Shown here: positions 8,692 to 18,086 of the stretch, piece by piece | Layout of the letters: each line of letters starts with the position of its first letter | Position numbering within the stretch: the first letter of the stretch is position 1 | Source: Nostoc indistinguendum CM1-VF10 | GTDB lineage: Bacteria > Cyanobacteriota > Cyanobacteriia > Cyanobacteriales > Nostocaceae | DNA: 45,084 nucleotides | Direction of reading: 5' to 3' | NCBI GenBank assembly: GCA_019359215.1 | Contig: JAHHHS010000061.1 | Location: 1-45,084 of the forward strand | Made by a program: the position numbers and the translations under genes | The notes under the pieces: generated by a model | Database searches by the model: none | What the model was told of the DNA's origin: nothing | What the model saw: the letters and a program-made list of their open reading frames with translations, nothing else

Positions 8692-9324
8692 TTACCCCAA
8701 TTCTCTTGATGTAGAGACAGTTTCGTTAGTTTGAGAAGATGGTTTACTCAAGAAAAAATTCCAGATTCTTTGAATAGCTATTATTAGAAAACCAATCACA
8801 ATTACTCCTGCTACTACTGGTAAAGCCAGTGCAAGTACAGACAGCCCAATTGCGATGATCAACTCAATGGTTGACACAACTGGATTGGTTAATCCACCTG
8901 AAACGCCTGTAGAACTTATCCGTAATATATTCGTTAATCCCTGAGTTAATCCTGCGGTTCCACCACCAGCAACTAAAGCTAACGTCCATTGCACTAGTGG
9001 ATTCATCTCTGGAGCAACAGATGCTGTTACGATTGTCCCGGCGATAAATGCCGCAGGTGTGGCAACAATATATATCTAGCAGATGATCCAACCAAGGAAT
9101 GTAATAACCGATAATTTCTAGCGAACAAGCGACTGCAAAAACAATGACAGCTTGAGGTGTTTCCAATCAATCGAAGTTAGTCGGCAAATCTAAATGTCCA
9201 AAAACTGAAGCCACACTCAATACTAGCAGTGGTACAAATACTCTGAAGCCAGCCGCCGCGCTCAAACTAATCCCTAGTAATAATTCAATAAATGTATTTA
9301 GAGTGAACAAAGAAATTAAATCCA
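8692..9324 (-). pseudogene. DUF4126 membrane protein, broken by a stop and a frameshift
   Basis: Three minus-strand pieces make one DUF4126-family membrane protein. The first, from ATG at 9322-9324, gives LLLGISLSAAAGFRVFVPLL up to LPTNFD and then meets TGA where a Trp is expected. The frame continues as ETPQAVIVFAVACSLEIIGY up to HLLDI. There an extra ATAT around 9070-9080 shifts the frame. The rest (IVATPAAFIAGTIV, then MNPLVQWTLALVAGGGTAG) continues in another frame to the stop at 8692. Several hydrophobic segments are present. The function of DUF4126 is unknown to me. Two independent lesions make a sequencing error less likely than real decay. Confidence 0.82.
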
Positions 9325-9729
9325 TAGTAAAACTCAAGTAATACTCCTGGTGTTTTTCCCATCTTTGATCTGAACGGAGTGACAACTCTAAGTTGTGATC
9401 CCAAGATAAGAAACTTGGCGAAAATATTTCATCTTACTATGTGTAGAATCAGTTAACTTAAGCCTTGGCGAACGGGATTCGTGGCTACACAGGCAAAGTC
9501 CGCTTCCCCCTGCTTCCTTGTCTCTTGTTCAAGTCGGCGAGTCTGAGGGCGCTTTTGGATAATTCTGCAATCGTCAACCTTGAGAAATCAAGTCAAAATG
9601 AGCGAATGGTGAGTTTCAGCAAAACAGACTTTATTAAAAGGATGCCAAAAATATCATAATTTTGGAAAATAATAAAGTAAGTCGAGTATCAGAAGACTCA
9701 CTTGATATCCTCATTTCTTCTAGGAAAAA
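9325..9729. other. Intergenic region upstream of metH
   Basis: About 400 bp without a gene. It includes a Nostoc-type dispersed motif near 9475-9510 (GGCTACACAGGCAAAGTCCG). I looked for a cobalamin or SAM riboswitch ahead of metH and saw no B12-box or SAM-I core. Confidence 0.45.
9675..9703 (+). promoter_or_regulatory. Inverted repeat in the metH leader
   Basis: AAGTAAGTC (9675-9683) and GACTCACTT (9695-9703) can form a 9-position stem with one mismatch, about 26 bases before the metH ATG. It could be a 5'UTR hairpin or an operator half-site pair. The role is inference. The ribosome site AGGA lies just before the ATG. Confidence 0.3.
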
Positions 9730-12700
9730 ATGACTCATCCTTTCCTTGAACGCCTGCGTAGTCCAGATAGACCAGTCCTCGTCTTCGACGGGGCGATGGG
9801 AACCAACTTACAAACGCAAAACCTCACTGCTGAGGACTTCGGCGGTCCACAGTATGAAGGTTGTAACGAATGCTTAGTCCACACGAAACCCGAAGCTGTG
9901 GCTAAAGTTCACCGCGACTTTCTCGCTGCTGGTGCAGATGTTATAGAAACCGATACCTTTGGCAGTACGTCCCTTGTGCTGGCAGAATATGACTTGGCAG
10001 ACCAAGCCTACTACCTCAGTAAGACAGCCGCAGAATTGGCGAAACGTGTAGCTGCGGAATTTTCCACGCCAGAAAAACCCCGGTTTGTGGCAGGTTCCAT
10101 CGGCCCTACAACGAAACTCCCAACTTTGGGACATATTGACTTTGACACCATGAAAGCTACTTTTGCTGAACAAGCAGAGGCGCTATGGGATGGTGGTGTC
10201 GATTTATTTCTGGTGGAAACTTGCCAAGATGTGCTGCAAATTAAAGCGGCGCTGAATGCCATTGAAGAAGTGTTTGCCAAAAAAGGCGATCGCAGACCAT
10301 TGATGGTTTCTGTAACAATGGAAAGCATGGGCACAATGTTGGTAGGTTCAGAAATCAGTGCTGTGCTGACAATTTTGGAACCTTATCCAATAGACATTCT
10401 TGGTCTAAATTGCGCCACTGGCCCAGACTTGATGAAACCACATATCAAGTATTTGGCAGAACATTCACCTTTCATCGTTTCCTGTATTCCCAACGCGGGT
10501 TTACCTGAGAACGTCGGCGGTCAAGCGCACTACCGCCTGACACCGTTAGAATTACGGATGTCGCTGATGCATTTTGTTGAAGATTTGGGTGTCCAAGTGA
10601 TCGGGGGTTGCTGTGGGACGCGTCCAGAACACATTCAACAATTGGCAGAAGTAGCTAAAGGATTAAAGCCAAAAGTTAGGCATCCAAGTTTAGAACCAGC
10701 AGCAGCATCAATTTACACCACTCAGCCTTACGATCAAGATAATTCCTTCTTGATAGTTGGCGAACGTCTCAACGCCAGTGGTTCCAAGAAGTGCCGCGAT
10801 TTGCTAAATGCCGAAGATTGGGATGGACTCGTTTCAATGGCGAGGGCGCAAGTAAAAGAAGGCGCACACATCCTTGATGTCAACGTCGATTATGTGGGAC
10901 GCGACGGCGTGCGGGATATGCACGAACTAGTTTCGCGCATTGTTAATAATGTGACATTGCCTTTAATGCTTGACTCCACCGAATGGGAAAAGATGGAGGC
11001 GGGTTTAAAGGTTGCTGGTGGTAAGTGTTTGCTGAACTCCACTAACTACGAAGACGGGGAACCGCGCTTTTTGAAGGTGTTGGATTTAGCGAAGAAATAC
11101 GGTGCTGGTGTAGTCATTGGTACTATCGACGAAGATGGCATGGCACGAACGGCAGACAAAAAGTTTGCGATCGCGCAACGTGCATACCGTCAAGCTGTAG
11201 AATATGGCATACCACCCACAGAAATATTCTTTGATACTCTAGCATTACCCATTTCCACGGGGATTGAAGAAGACCGAGAAAACGGTAAAGCCACAATTGA
11301 ATCCATCCGGCGCATTCGTCAAGAATTGCCTGGATGTCATGTGATTTTGGGTGTTTCCAATATTTCCTTTGGTTTAAATCCAGCGTCGCGGATGGTGCTG
11401 AACTCGGTGTTTTTGCACGAAGCGACGACGGCGGGGATGGATGCAGCCATTGTCAGTGCTAACAAAATTTTACCGCTATCGAAGATTGACGAACGCCATC
11501 AAGAAATTTGTCGCCAGTTGATTTATGATGAGCGGAAGTTTGAGGGTGATGTTTGCGTTTACGATCCTTTGGGAGAGCTTACCACAGCGTTTGCCGGAGT
11601 AACAACTAAGCGCGATCGCTCCTTAGATGAAAGTCTCCCTATCCCAGAACGTCTCAAGCGTCACATCATCGATGGCGAACGGATTGGTTTAGAAGAACAT
11701 CTCAAAAAAGCCTTAGAAGAACATCCCCCCTTGGAAATTATCAACACCTTCCTACTAGATGGCATGAAAGTTGTTGGGGAATTATTCGGTTCTGGACAAA
11801 TGCAGTTACCCTTCGTTTTGCAATCAGCAGAAACCATGAAGGCGGCTGTTGCGTTTCTAGAACCGTTCATGGAAAAATCAGAATCAGGCAACAATGCCAA
11901 GGGAACCTTTATCATTGCCACAGTTAAAGGTGATGTCCACGACATTGGTAAAAACTTGGTGGATATTATCTTATCCAACAACGGCTATAAGGTAATTAAC
12001 CTGGGAATTAAGCAACCAGTGGAAAATATCATCAACGCTTACGAACAGCACAAAGCTGATTGTATTGCGATGAGTGGTTTGCTGGTAAAATCCACCGCCT
12101 TCATGAAAGAGAACTTGGAGGTATTCAACGAAAAGGGAATTAGTGTCCCCGTGATATTAGGTGGTGCAGCATTGACTCCCAAGTTTGTCTATGAAGATTG
12201 CCAGAATACCTACAAAGGTAAAGTTGTTTATGGCAAAGATGCCTTTTCTGACTTGCACTTCATGGATAAATTAATGCCAGCAAAGGCTACTGGTAACTGG
12301 GAAGATTTGCAGGGATTTTTGAACGAAATCGAAACGGCTGAAGTTTCGACCAATGGTAAGAAAGAACCAAAAGCTACAACTGCTCAAGAAACATCTGCTG
12401 AACCAAAAGTAGTAGATACGAGACGTTCCAAAGCTGTGGCTGTAGATATTGAACGTCCCACACCGCCTTTCTGGGGAACGCAGTTATTGCAGCCTAGTGA
12501 TATTCCCATCGAGGAAATATTCTGGCACTTAGATTTGCAAGCTTTGATTGCTGGACAGTGGCAATTCCGCAAACCAAAAGAGCAATCTAAAGAAGAATAT
12601 CAGGCTTTCTTGGCTGAGAAAGTCTACCCAATTTTAGAAACTTGGAAACAACGGATTCTTGAAGAAAATCTGTTGCATCCCCAGGTGATTTATGGGTATT

Positions 12701-13257
12701 TCCCTTGTCAAGCTGAGGGTAATTCTCTACATATATATAATCCAGAAAGCCAATCACAGCAGGTTACAACTTTCGAGTTTCCCAGACAAAAGTCTTTAAG
12801 GCGGCTGTGCATAGCAGATTTCTTTGCACCTAAGGAGTCAGGAATTATTGATGTCTTTCCAATGCAGGCGGTGACTGTAGGGGAGATTGCGACAGAGTTT
12901 GCTCAAAAGCTATTTGTTGATAACCAATACACCGATTACCTGTATTTCCACGGTATGGCGGTGCAGGTTGCAGAGGCTGTGGCTGAGTGGACACACGCCA
13001 GAATCCGCCGAGAGTTAGGTTTTACAGCTGAAGAACCTGACAATATTCGGGATATATTAGCACAACGCTATCGTGGTTCACGGTATAGTTTTGGGTATCC
13101 CGCTTGTCCAAATATCCAAGACCAATACAAGCAACTGGAGTTATTGCAGACTGACAGGATTAACTTGTATATGGATGAAAGTGAACAACTTTATCCAGAA
13201 CAATCTACCACTGCAATTATTGCTTACCACCCACTAGCAAAATACTTTAGCGCGTAA
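9730..13257 (+). CDS. metH: Cobalamin-dependent methionine synthase
   Basis: MetH moves a methyl group from 5-methyltetrahydrofolate to homocysteine through methylcobalamin. At 1175 residues it has the full set of modules. The homocysteine-binding barrel comes first, with Zn ligands Cys228 (NCATGPD), Cys294 and Cys295 (GGCCGTRPEH). A pterin-binding barrel follows (about 345-610, beginning near VGERLNASGSKK). Then come the B12 cap and B12 domain with GDVHDIGKN, where His737 is the lower axial ligand. A low-complexity linker sits near 875-905, and the AdoMet-dependent reactivation domain closes the protein (about 925-1175). It is preceded by AGGA at good spacing and appears monocistronic. No key residue is missing. 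Confidence 0.97.
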   Translation: MTHPFLERLRSPDRPVLVFDGAMGTNLQTQNLTAEDFGGPQYEGCNECLVHTKPEAVAKVHRDFLAAGADVIETDTFGSTSLVLAEYDLADQAYYLSKTAAELAKRVAAEFSTPEKPRFVAGSIGPTTKLPTLGHIDFDTMKATFAEQAEALWDGGVDLFLVETCQDVLQIKAALNAIEEVFAKKGDRRPLMVSVTMESMGTMLVGSEISAVLTILEPYPIDILGLNCATGPDLMKPHIKYLAEHSPFIVSCIPNAGLPENVGGQAHYRLTPLELRMSLMHFVEDLGVQVIGGCCGTRPEHIQQLAEVAKGLKPKVRHPSLEPAAASIYTTQPYDQDNSFLIVGERLNASGSKKCRDLLNAEDWDGLVSMARAQVKEGAHILDVNVDYVGRDGVRDMHELVSRIVNNVTLPLMLDSTEWEKMEAGLKVAGGKCLLNSTNYEDGEPRFLKVLDLAKKYGAGVVIGTIDEDGMARTADKKFAIAQRAYRQAVEYGIPPTEIFFDTLALPISTGIEEDRENGKATIESIRRIRQELPGCHVILGVSNISFGLNPASRMVLNSVFLHEATTAGMDAAIVSANKILPLSKIDERHQEICRQLIYDERKFEGDVCVYDPLGELTTAFAGVTTKRDRSLDESLPIPERLKRHIIDGERIGLEEHLKKALEEHPPLEIINTFLLDGMKVVGELFGSGQMQLPFVLQSAETMKAAVAFLEPFMEKSESGNNAKGTFIIATVKGDVHDIGKNLVDIILSNNGYKVINLGIKQPVENIINAYEQHKADCIAMSGLLVKSTAFMKENLEVFNEKGISVPVILGGAALTPKFVYEDCQNTYKGKVVYGKDAFSDLHFMDKLMPAKATGNWEDLQGFLNEIETAEVSTNGKKEPKATTAQETSAEPKVVDTRRSKAVAVDIERPTPPFWGTQLLQPSDIPIEEIFWHLDLQALIAGQWQFRKPKEQSKEEYQAFLAEKVYPILETWKQRILEENLLHPQVIYGYFPCQAEGNSLHIYNPESQSQQVTTFEFPRQKSLRRLCIADFFAPKESGIIDVFPMQAVTVGEIATEFAQKLFVDNQYTDYLYFHGMAVQVAEAVAEWTHARIRRELGFTAEEPDNIRDILAQRYRGSRYSFGYPACPNIQDQYKQLELLQTDRINLYMDESEQLYPEQSTTAIIAYHPLAKYFSA

Positions 13258-13396
13258 CCTTCCCCTTTTCCCCTTCTCCACAACGGATAAGGGGAATTGA
13301 ACAAGCCGTAAAAATGTAAAGTTAAGAGTTAATTTTAACTCAGGTAAAAATTGCAAAACTCGATAATATACAGCAAAATAGAACTATGCAGTACTC

Positions 13397-14276
13397 TTAA
13401 CCAATTTTTATCCTCAAGTGTTGGCTTATATACCTTGGGGAAATTATAAAGGCCTTCAGCAACATTTGTAGTGCAAATAAAAATTTCTTCTTTTCACCCC
13501 ATAGTATTCTTGCTAATCTCATAGCATTGTGACTTCTAGTTTCAATTTCAAAATGCCTATAAGGCAGGCTCAAAGTATTAGCAAAAAATATATCCAATAG
13601 ATCAAATGTCTCTTTGGCCCATAGTTTATAATCCCCTGTTAAATTACTAGAATGAGAATATTTAGTTACTAAATAATAAGGAACGTGAACAGCATTACCT
13701 AAACAAAATAATCGTAAAAATAGCTCTTTATCTTGGCAAACTTTGAGGCTTTCATTAAAATAACCTGCCTTATTTAGAGCTTTTTTACTTACTACTACAA
13801 TTGATGCTGTCAATATAAAGTTTTCAGACAATAGATGATAAGTTAAATCGGGATATGCTAGCCAGGGCTGACAACTGAACTTTTCGATTTTCCCATCTAG
13901 CATTTGGTGGATACACCCACAGAAAACTATTACATTATCAGGGCTATTCTCAATATATTGAATTTGGGTCTCTAAATACTTAGGTAACCATTCGTCATCA
14001 GAATCCAAGAAAGCTATAAAGCTGCCTCTTGCAAGCTGAATACCCTCATTCCTTGCCCCACTAGCACCTGAATTTGTTGGTAAACTAACGCAGCAAACGT
14101 CAGGATATTTTTCCGCAATAAAAGTTTTAGTTCCATCAGTTGAGGCATCATCAACTACAATTAATTCGTAATCAGTATATGTTTGATTCAAAACACTATT
14201 TATTGGCTCTTTCTAAATAGTGCTTGCGATTATAAGTAGGAATAACTATTGAAATTTTTGTTTCATTTATTTGCAT
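13397..14276 (-). pseudogene. Family 2 glycosyltransferase with a +1 frameshift near its start
   Basis: The conserved GT2 opening is present but in two frames. ATG at 14274-14276 gives ISIVIPTYNRKHYLERA, then one extra base at about 14203-14204 sends the frame into TAG. Removing one A restores INSVLNQTYTDYELIVVDDA and the frame then stays open to 13397. The second part holds the nucleotide-sugar site VVDDASTDG and a DSDDEW metal-binding motif, so the enzyme was a normal inverting GT-A transferase. A TTG at 14189-14191 could give a shortened product, but it would lack the first strand of the fold. It lies downstream of three other glycosyltransferase genes on the same strand. A sequencing error in a short A-run is possible. 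Confidence 0.8.
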
Positions 14277-14288
14277 ATTAATTAACTT

Positions 14289-15419
14289 TTATTTTTGATA
14301 ATCTAATAGACTTTTTTCAATACCATCAACCATTTTGTCTACATTAAAATTATGTAATATATGTTTCCTACATTTCGTACTTAATTGAGGATCTAAATTT
14401 TTCCATTTAAACACAGAATTTAAAGTATCTGCTAAATCTTGTACATTTCCTGGTTCACAGAGGAGCGCTTGAAACTCTCCTGTCAATATTTCAGGTATTC
14501 CACCAGTACGACTAGCTACCACAGGAGTTCCACATGCCATTGATTCAATAATTGTTCTGCCAAATGGTTCAGAATGTAAACTAGTTAAAACTGTCACATC
14601 ACTTATTTGATAAAGAGGAACAGGATTAGTTAGATGACTAAGAAATTTAACAGAGTTTGCTATGTCTAGTTCAGATACCAAATGTTCTAAAGACTTTTTA
14701 TATTCTTCTGTATGACATAAGGGTTTACCAGCAATCAATAACTTGGCACTTTTGTGAGTTTTGAGAAATAAAGAAAAACCTCTAATTAGTGTTTCGAGTC
14801 CCTTTTCCTTATCTAATCTTCCAATGTAGGAGACAATTTCTACATCGTCAGAAATACCCAATTCCTTTTTAGTAATTGGTACATGGACTGATGGTTGGAA
14901 TTTTTCAATATTAATTCCGTTGTATACAACGTCAATTTTATTTTCTTTAAAACCTTGCTTTATCCAATCTATTTTAGTCTGGCTAGAAACGGCAATTAAG
15001 TGTTTAGCACCGTGCATCCCAATACCCCACTGGAAACCAAGCTTTTTGATTTCTGGTGGCGGTAAGCGAAGATGACAAACAAACGGTATATTCTTGGATA
15101 CAGCTAATGTATAAGCAAAAAAACTATTATGGTATTGGTTACTATATACTACGCTATCTTTAAGGGTTTTTATTTTTCTTATATCTATAAAAAACTTGTA
15201 TAGTGAATCAATTATTTTTTTTCGTTCGATTCTAAAACCATTAATTTTTATTGTATTAGTACAAAAAAACTGATATTCCTTAAGTAAGTTGCCTTCTGTT
15301 ACATAAACTAAAGTGATAGAGTGTCCACGTTTATATAGACCAAAGCAAACATCAAATAGGCTTAACTCTTGTCCACCGCGCAGAGAGCTTACTTCATTTT
15401 CCAAAACAATAATATGCAT
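14289..15419 (-). CDS. Family 4 glycosyltransferase (GT-B, group 1)
   Basis: A 376-residue GT-B enzyme. The N-terminal domain begins MHIIVLENEVSSLRGGQEL with the acceptor-side RGG loop. The C-terminal domain has VSYIGRLDKEKGLETLIRGF and the E-x7-E donor motif in EPFGRTIIESMACGTPVVAS near 285-305, followed by GGIPEIL. These are hallmarks of GT4 retaining transferases that use UDP/GDP sugars for polysaccharide. I chose the ATG at 15417-15419. The frame opens slightly earlier at a TTG but MHIIVLEN is the expected first strand. It sits between the HpsE-like pair and the frameshifted GT2, on the same strand, so it probably belongs to one polysaccharide operon. The sugar specificity cannot be read. 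Confidence 0.88.
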   Translation of the reverse strand: MHIIVLENEVSSLRGGQELSLFDVCFGLYKRGHSITLVYVTEGNLLKEYQFFCTNTIKINGFRIERKKIIDSLYKFFIDIRKIKTLKDSVVYSNQYHNSFFAYTLAVSKNIPFVCHLRLPPPEIKKLGFQWGIGMHGAKHLIAVSSQTKIDWIKQGFKENKIDVVYNGINIEKFQPSVHVPITKKELGISDDVEIVSYIGRLDKEKGLETLIRGFSLFLKTHKSAKLLIAGKPLCHTEEYKKSLEHLVSELDIANSVKFLSHLTNPVPLYQISDVTVLTSLHSEPFGRTIIESMACGTPVVASRTGGIPEILTGEFQALLCEPGNVQDLADTLNSVFKWKNLDPQLSTKCRKHILHNFNVDKMVDGIEKSLLDYQK

Positions 15420-15504
15420 AAGAAGTCGCAAAATAAAATCTTACTCAAACAAACTTAGTTAGATTAGCTTAGTAATTGCTTTATAACATAGTTACCAATG
15501 GTAA

Positions 15505-16476
15505 TCATTGTAAAGATGTTAATCTTTTTTGAAAAGCTATTTTACACAAATAGAAAGGACTGATAACAGTAGCCATTAGTCTTTCCATTTCACAGGCCGC
15601 AACAATATCGCTTTTGAAAATTTTTCGATATAAAATAAAATGCGATATTACTTTGCGTATATCGTTAACAAAATACATTAAAAAAGCAAAGGGTCTTTGC
15701 CAACTTTTAAGTAGCTTCATACGCAAGTAATAGCGAGCTAAACCAACCCCATACATCAGAGAAAGTAAATAATTTGGTTCTAATCTCCAAGATGGGATAA
15801 TGTGAGCTATTACCATTTTTGGGTTATACCAAATCTCCCACCCAGCTTGATAAATATATAGTAAAGATTCAGCATCTTCACTCCCTAACATAGATGAACC
15901 GACTCTACCAACTAAAAAAAGGCGAATGGGAACATTATCTCTCCAGACATTTCTGCGTACAACCAAGCCAGCCGAAGGAGGAAAGCCTTTCTTGCCAGGT
16001 TCGTATATATGAGGATTTTCACCTCTTTCAGTAATCGCAAGATAAAATAAAATTGGTTTTAAATGCTCTGGCGGTTCTACTTCAAAATCACCATGAATTT
16101 GGCTAGCCCATGCTCCTGCTTGAGGATACTCTTGTGCAAATTTATAAGCTTCCATGATCCAATTATCTTCAGGCAAATTGTCATCATCTAAAAAACCGAC
16201 AATTTCCCCTCTTGCTTCCAAAATGCCTTTCGCTCTTGCAAATGCTGCCCCTTGTTCAGCTTCAAAAATATATTTCAAGGCAAAAGGATGAAACCAGCTT
16301 TGTTGGTAGTTGCGAACAACCTTTGCAGTACCATCTGTACTATTATTATCAACAACAATAATTTCCCAATTAAGATTTTCTACTCCCATCTGATAAAGCA
16401 GTTTATCTAAGACTATGGGTAAACGAATCTCGCCATTATAGGTTGGAATAACTACTGTTAAGTCGATTAAATTCAT
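15505..16476 (-). CDS. HpsE-like family 2 glycosyltransferase (second copy)
   Basis: A GT-A transferase of about 323 residues. It opens with LTVVIPTYNGEIRLPIVLD, has VVDNNSTDGT for nucleotide binding and GFLDDDNLP near 97 as the metal site, and then the HpsE-type blocks YPQAGAWASQIHGDFEVEPP, FLAITERG, PPSAGLVVRRNVW and SEDAESLLYIYQAGWEIWY. The ATG at 16474-16476 lies two bases after the stop of the upstream paralogue. A longer frame from 16509 would overlap that gene by 31 bp and adds nothing conserved. It shares the same domain plan and many identical blocks with the preceding gene, so the two arose by tandem duplication. The expected role is building the hormogonium polysaccharide needed for gliding. 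Confidence 0.85.
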   Translation of the reverse strand: MNLIDLTVVIPTYNGEIRLPIVLDKLLYQMGVENLNWEIIVVDNNSTDGTAKVVRNYQQSWFHPFALKYIFEAEQGAAFARAKGILEARGEIVGFLDDDNLPEDNWIMEAYKFAQEYPQAGAWASQIHGDFEVEPPEHLKPILFYLAITERGENPHIYEPGKKGFPPSAGLVVRRNVWRDNVPIRLFLVGRVGSSMLGSEDAESLLYIYQAGWEIWYNPKMVIAHIIPSWRLEPNYLLSLMYGVGLARYYLRMKLLKSWQRPFAFLMYFVNDIRKVISHFILYRKIFKSDIVAACEMERLMATVISPFYLCKIAFQKRLTSLQ

Positions 16477-16478
16477 TT

Positions 16479-17441
16479 TTAATTCGGGTTTAAATATCGG
16501 TTTTTCCACAAGTAAATAGGACTGAACAGACTACTTAATATCAGTTGCATCTCACAAGCTGCTACTAGGTCAGTCTTAACTTGGGTGCGATATTTAAGCA
16601 GGTGAACAATAATTTTGCGTATGTCATTGGTCATATAAGCAATTATTGCCAACGGTATAAGCCAAGGCTTAATACTGATCATGCGAGTGACATGGCGGCT
16701 GAGTCCAATTCCACGAAAAAATGGAATTAGGTAGTCTTTTTGTAAGCGCCAACTAGGTATCTTATGATTCACTTCCATTGTAGGGCTATACCAAATTTCC
16801 CAGCCTGCTTTTTGGATATATGATAATACTTCTAAATCCTCACTGGTCAACATATTCCCTGTTACCCTCCCTGTTAGGACACAAGCTATAGGAACACTCT
16901 TTAGCCAAGCTTGTTTACGTACAACAAGTCCAGCTGAAGGGGGCAGTAATTTTTTGCGCGGTTCATACAAAAGAGGCTGTGAGCCACGTTCTGTAATTGC
17001 TAAGAATGGAGCTATTCGATGAAAATTTTCTGGTGGTTTTACCTCGAAACTGGGGTGAATTTGGCTACCATAGGCACCAGCTTTCGGGTACTCTTGTGCA
17101 AAAGCATAAGCTGCTGCAACCCAATCTAATGCTGGCAAGTTGTCGTCATCAAGAAAGCCAATCAGTTCAGCATGACTTTCATGAATAGCCCGTTTCCTCG
17201 CGAAGGCTGCACCTTGTTGTGGTTCAAAGTAATAAATGAGCGGATTAGTAATTGACCAATTTGCTTGATATTCTTGAACAATCTTGCTGGTGTTATCTGT
17301 ACTGTTGTTATCGATGACAATAACTTCCCAGCGAAGATATGGGATGTTAACTTGGGTTCGCAACAGTTCCAAAACTTCAGGCAAACGCTTTTCGCCATTG
17401 TAGGTACAAATGGCTACAGTAAAATCAGTTAATGTAGTCAT
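16479..17441 (-). CDS. hpsE: Hormogonium polysaccharide glycosyltransferase HpsE
   Basis: A 320-residue GT2 enzyme matching HpsE as known from Nostoc punctiforme: FTVAICTYNGEKRLPEVLEL, VIDNNSTDNTSKIVQEYQAN, GFLDDDNLPALDWVAAAYAF, AGAYGSQIHPSFEVKPPE, FLAITERGSQPLLYEPRKK, LPPSAGLVVRKQAWL and SEDLEVLSYIQKAGWEIWY. The start at 17439-17441 (MTTLTDFTV) is preferred over the longer frame from 17483, because homologues begin at this strand. It is the first gene of the minus-strand glycosyltransferase group and faces the hpsA remnant across about 650 bp. In Nostoc punctiforme, hpsE-G follow hpsA-D on one strand, so the order here is rearranged. Confidence 0.88.
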   Translation of the reverse strand: MTTLTDFTVAICTYNGEKRLPEVLELLRTQVNIPYLRWEVIVIDNNSTDNTSKIVQEYQANWSITNPLIYYFEPQQGAAFARKRAIHESHAELIGFLDDDNLPALDWVAAAYAFAQEYPKAGAYGSQIHPSFEVKPPENFHRIAPFLAITERGSQPLLYEPRKKLLPPSAGLVVRKQAWLKSVPIACVLTGRVTGNMLTSEDLEVLSYIQKAGWEIWYSPTMEVNHKIPSWRLQKDYLIPFFRGIGLSRHVTRMISIKPWLIPLAIIAYMTNDIRKIIVHLLKYRTQVKTDLVAACEMQLILSSLFSPIYLWKNRYLNPN

Positions 17442-18086
17442 GTTCAGCAATCTCGTGCAGATCTGGGTTGACAGCAACAGCATTCTAGCAACAAGGCGTC
17501 AGTGTATTGGCTTAAGTTTTTTCTATTTGTGAGTTTCTGCTTTGGATAATGGAATGCTTTATAACGCGGGCTGCTTGAGGAACAAGTAAAGATAAAGTTT
17601 TGATCCTCAAATTTATATTACCTAGATAATTGCAAGAATTAACGCTTTGCTTTATCTCATGCCACATTCACAAGGACTGCCAGTATAACCATGCAGGAAA
17701 ATACCTTAACCATTAATTTTGCTAAAAGTCAAGTATTCCTGATGAATTTATGCTTTACATTTTTGTTACATAGGCAAATAATGGTGATTGCTTACTTTAT
17801 CAGTGCCTGTTCAGTTTCTGTAAAATATTCAATTATATCTGAAGATGCTATGTTTGATAAATGTGAACTAACTGACACACAGGTAAATAAAGGCTTTGCA
17901 GTTACTTTTTCACTTCACCGCCGCACTAAGCGCCTTCATTAAAGACTGAGTTTTTTACTAATCGTGTGAACATCCTTTTGAGGAATTTAGGACGCATTCA
18001 TAATGCACTCTAAAGATGTATAAAAATTTTATCTATTTTTTGTAATTGACGTTGATAGTTTTTGCAAAGTAAGTGGGTAACCTTAG
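17442..18086. other. Divergent intergenic region, hpsE to hpsA remnant
   Basis: About 645 bp, AT-rich. An 83-codon open frame at 17691-17942 has no recognisable domain or good ribosome site and is probably chance. The missing 5' part of hpsA should have occupied this side, but no trace of it could be read, so a deletion endpoint probably lies near 18085. Confidence 0.45.

Noticed and set aside
9325..9729. Cobalamin or SAM riboswitch upstream of metH
   Set aside because: I looked for the B12 box and SAM-I core and did not find them; only a simple inverted repeat is present.
17691..17942. 83-codon plus-strand frame between hpsE and hpsA
   Set aside because: No ribosome site, domain or composition resembling a gene; the AT-rich spacer makes such frames by chance.
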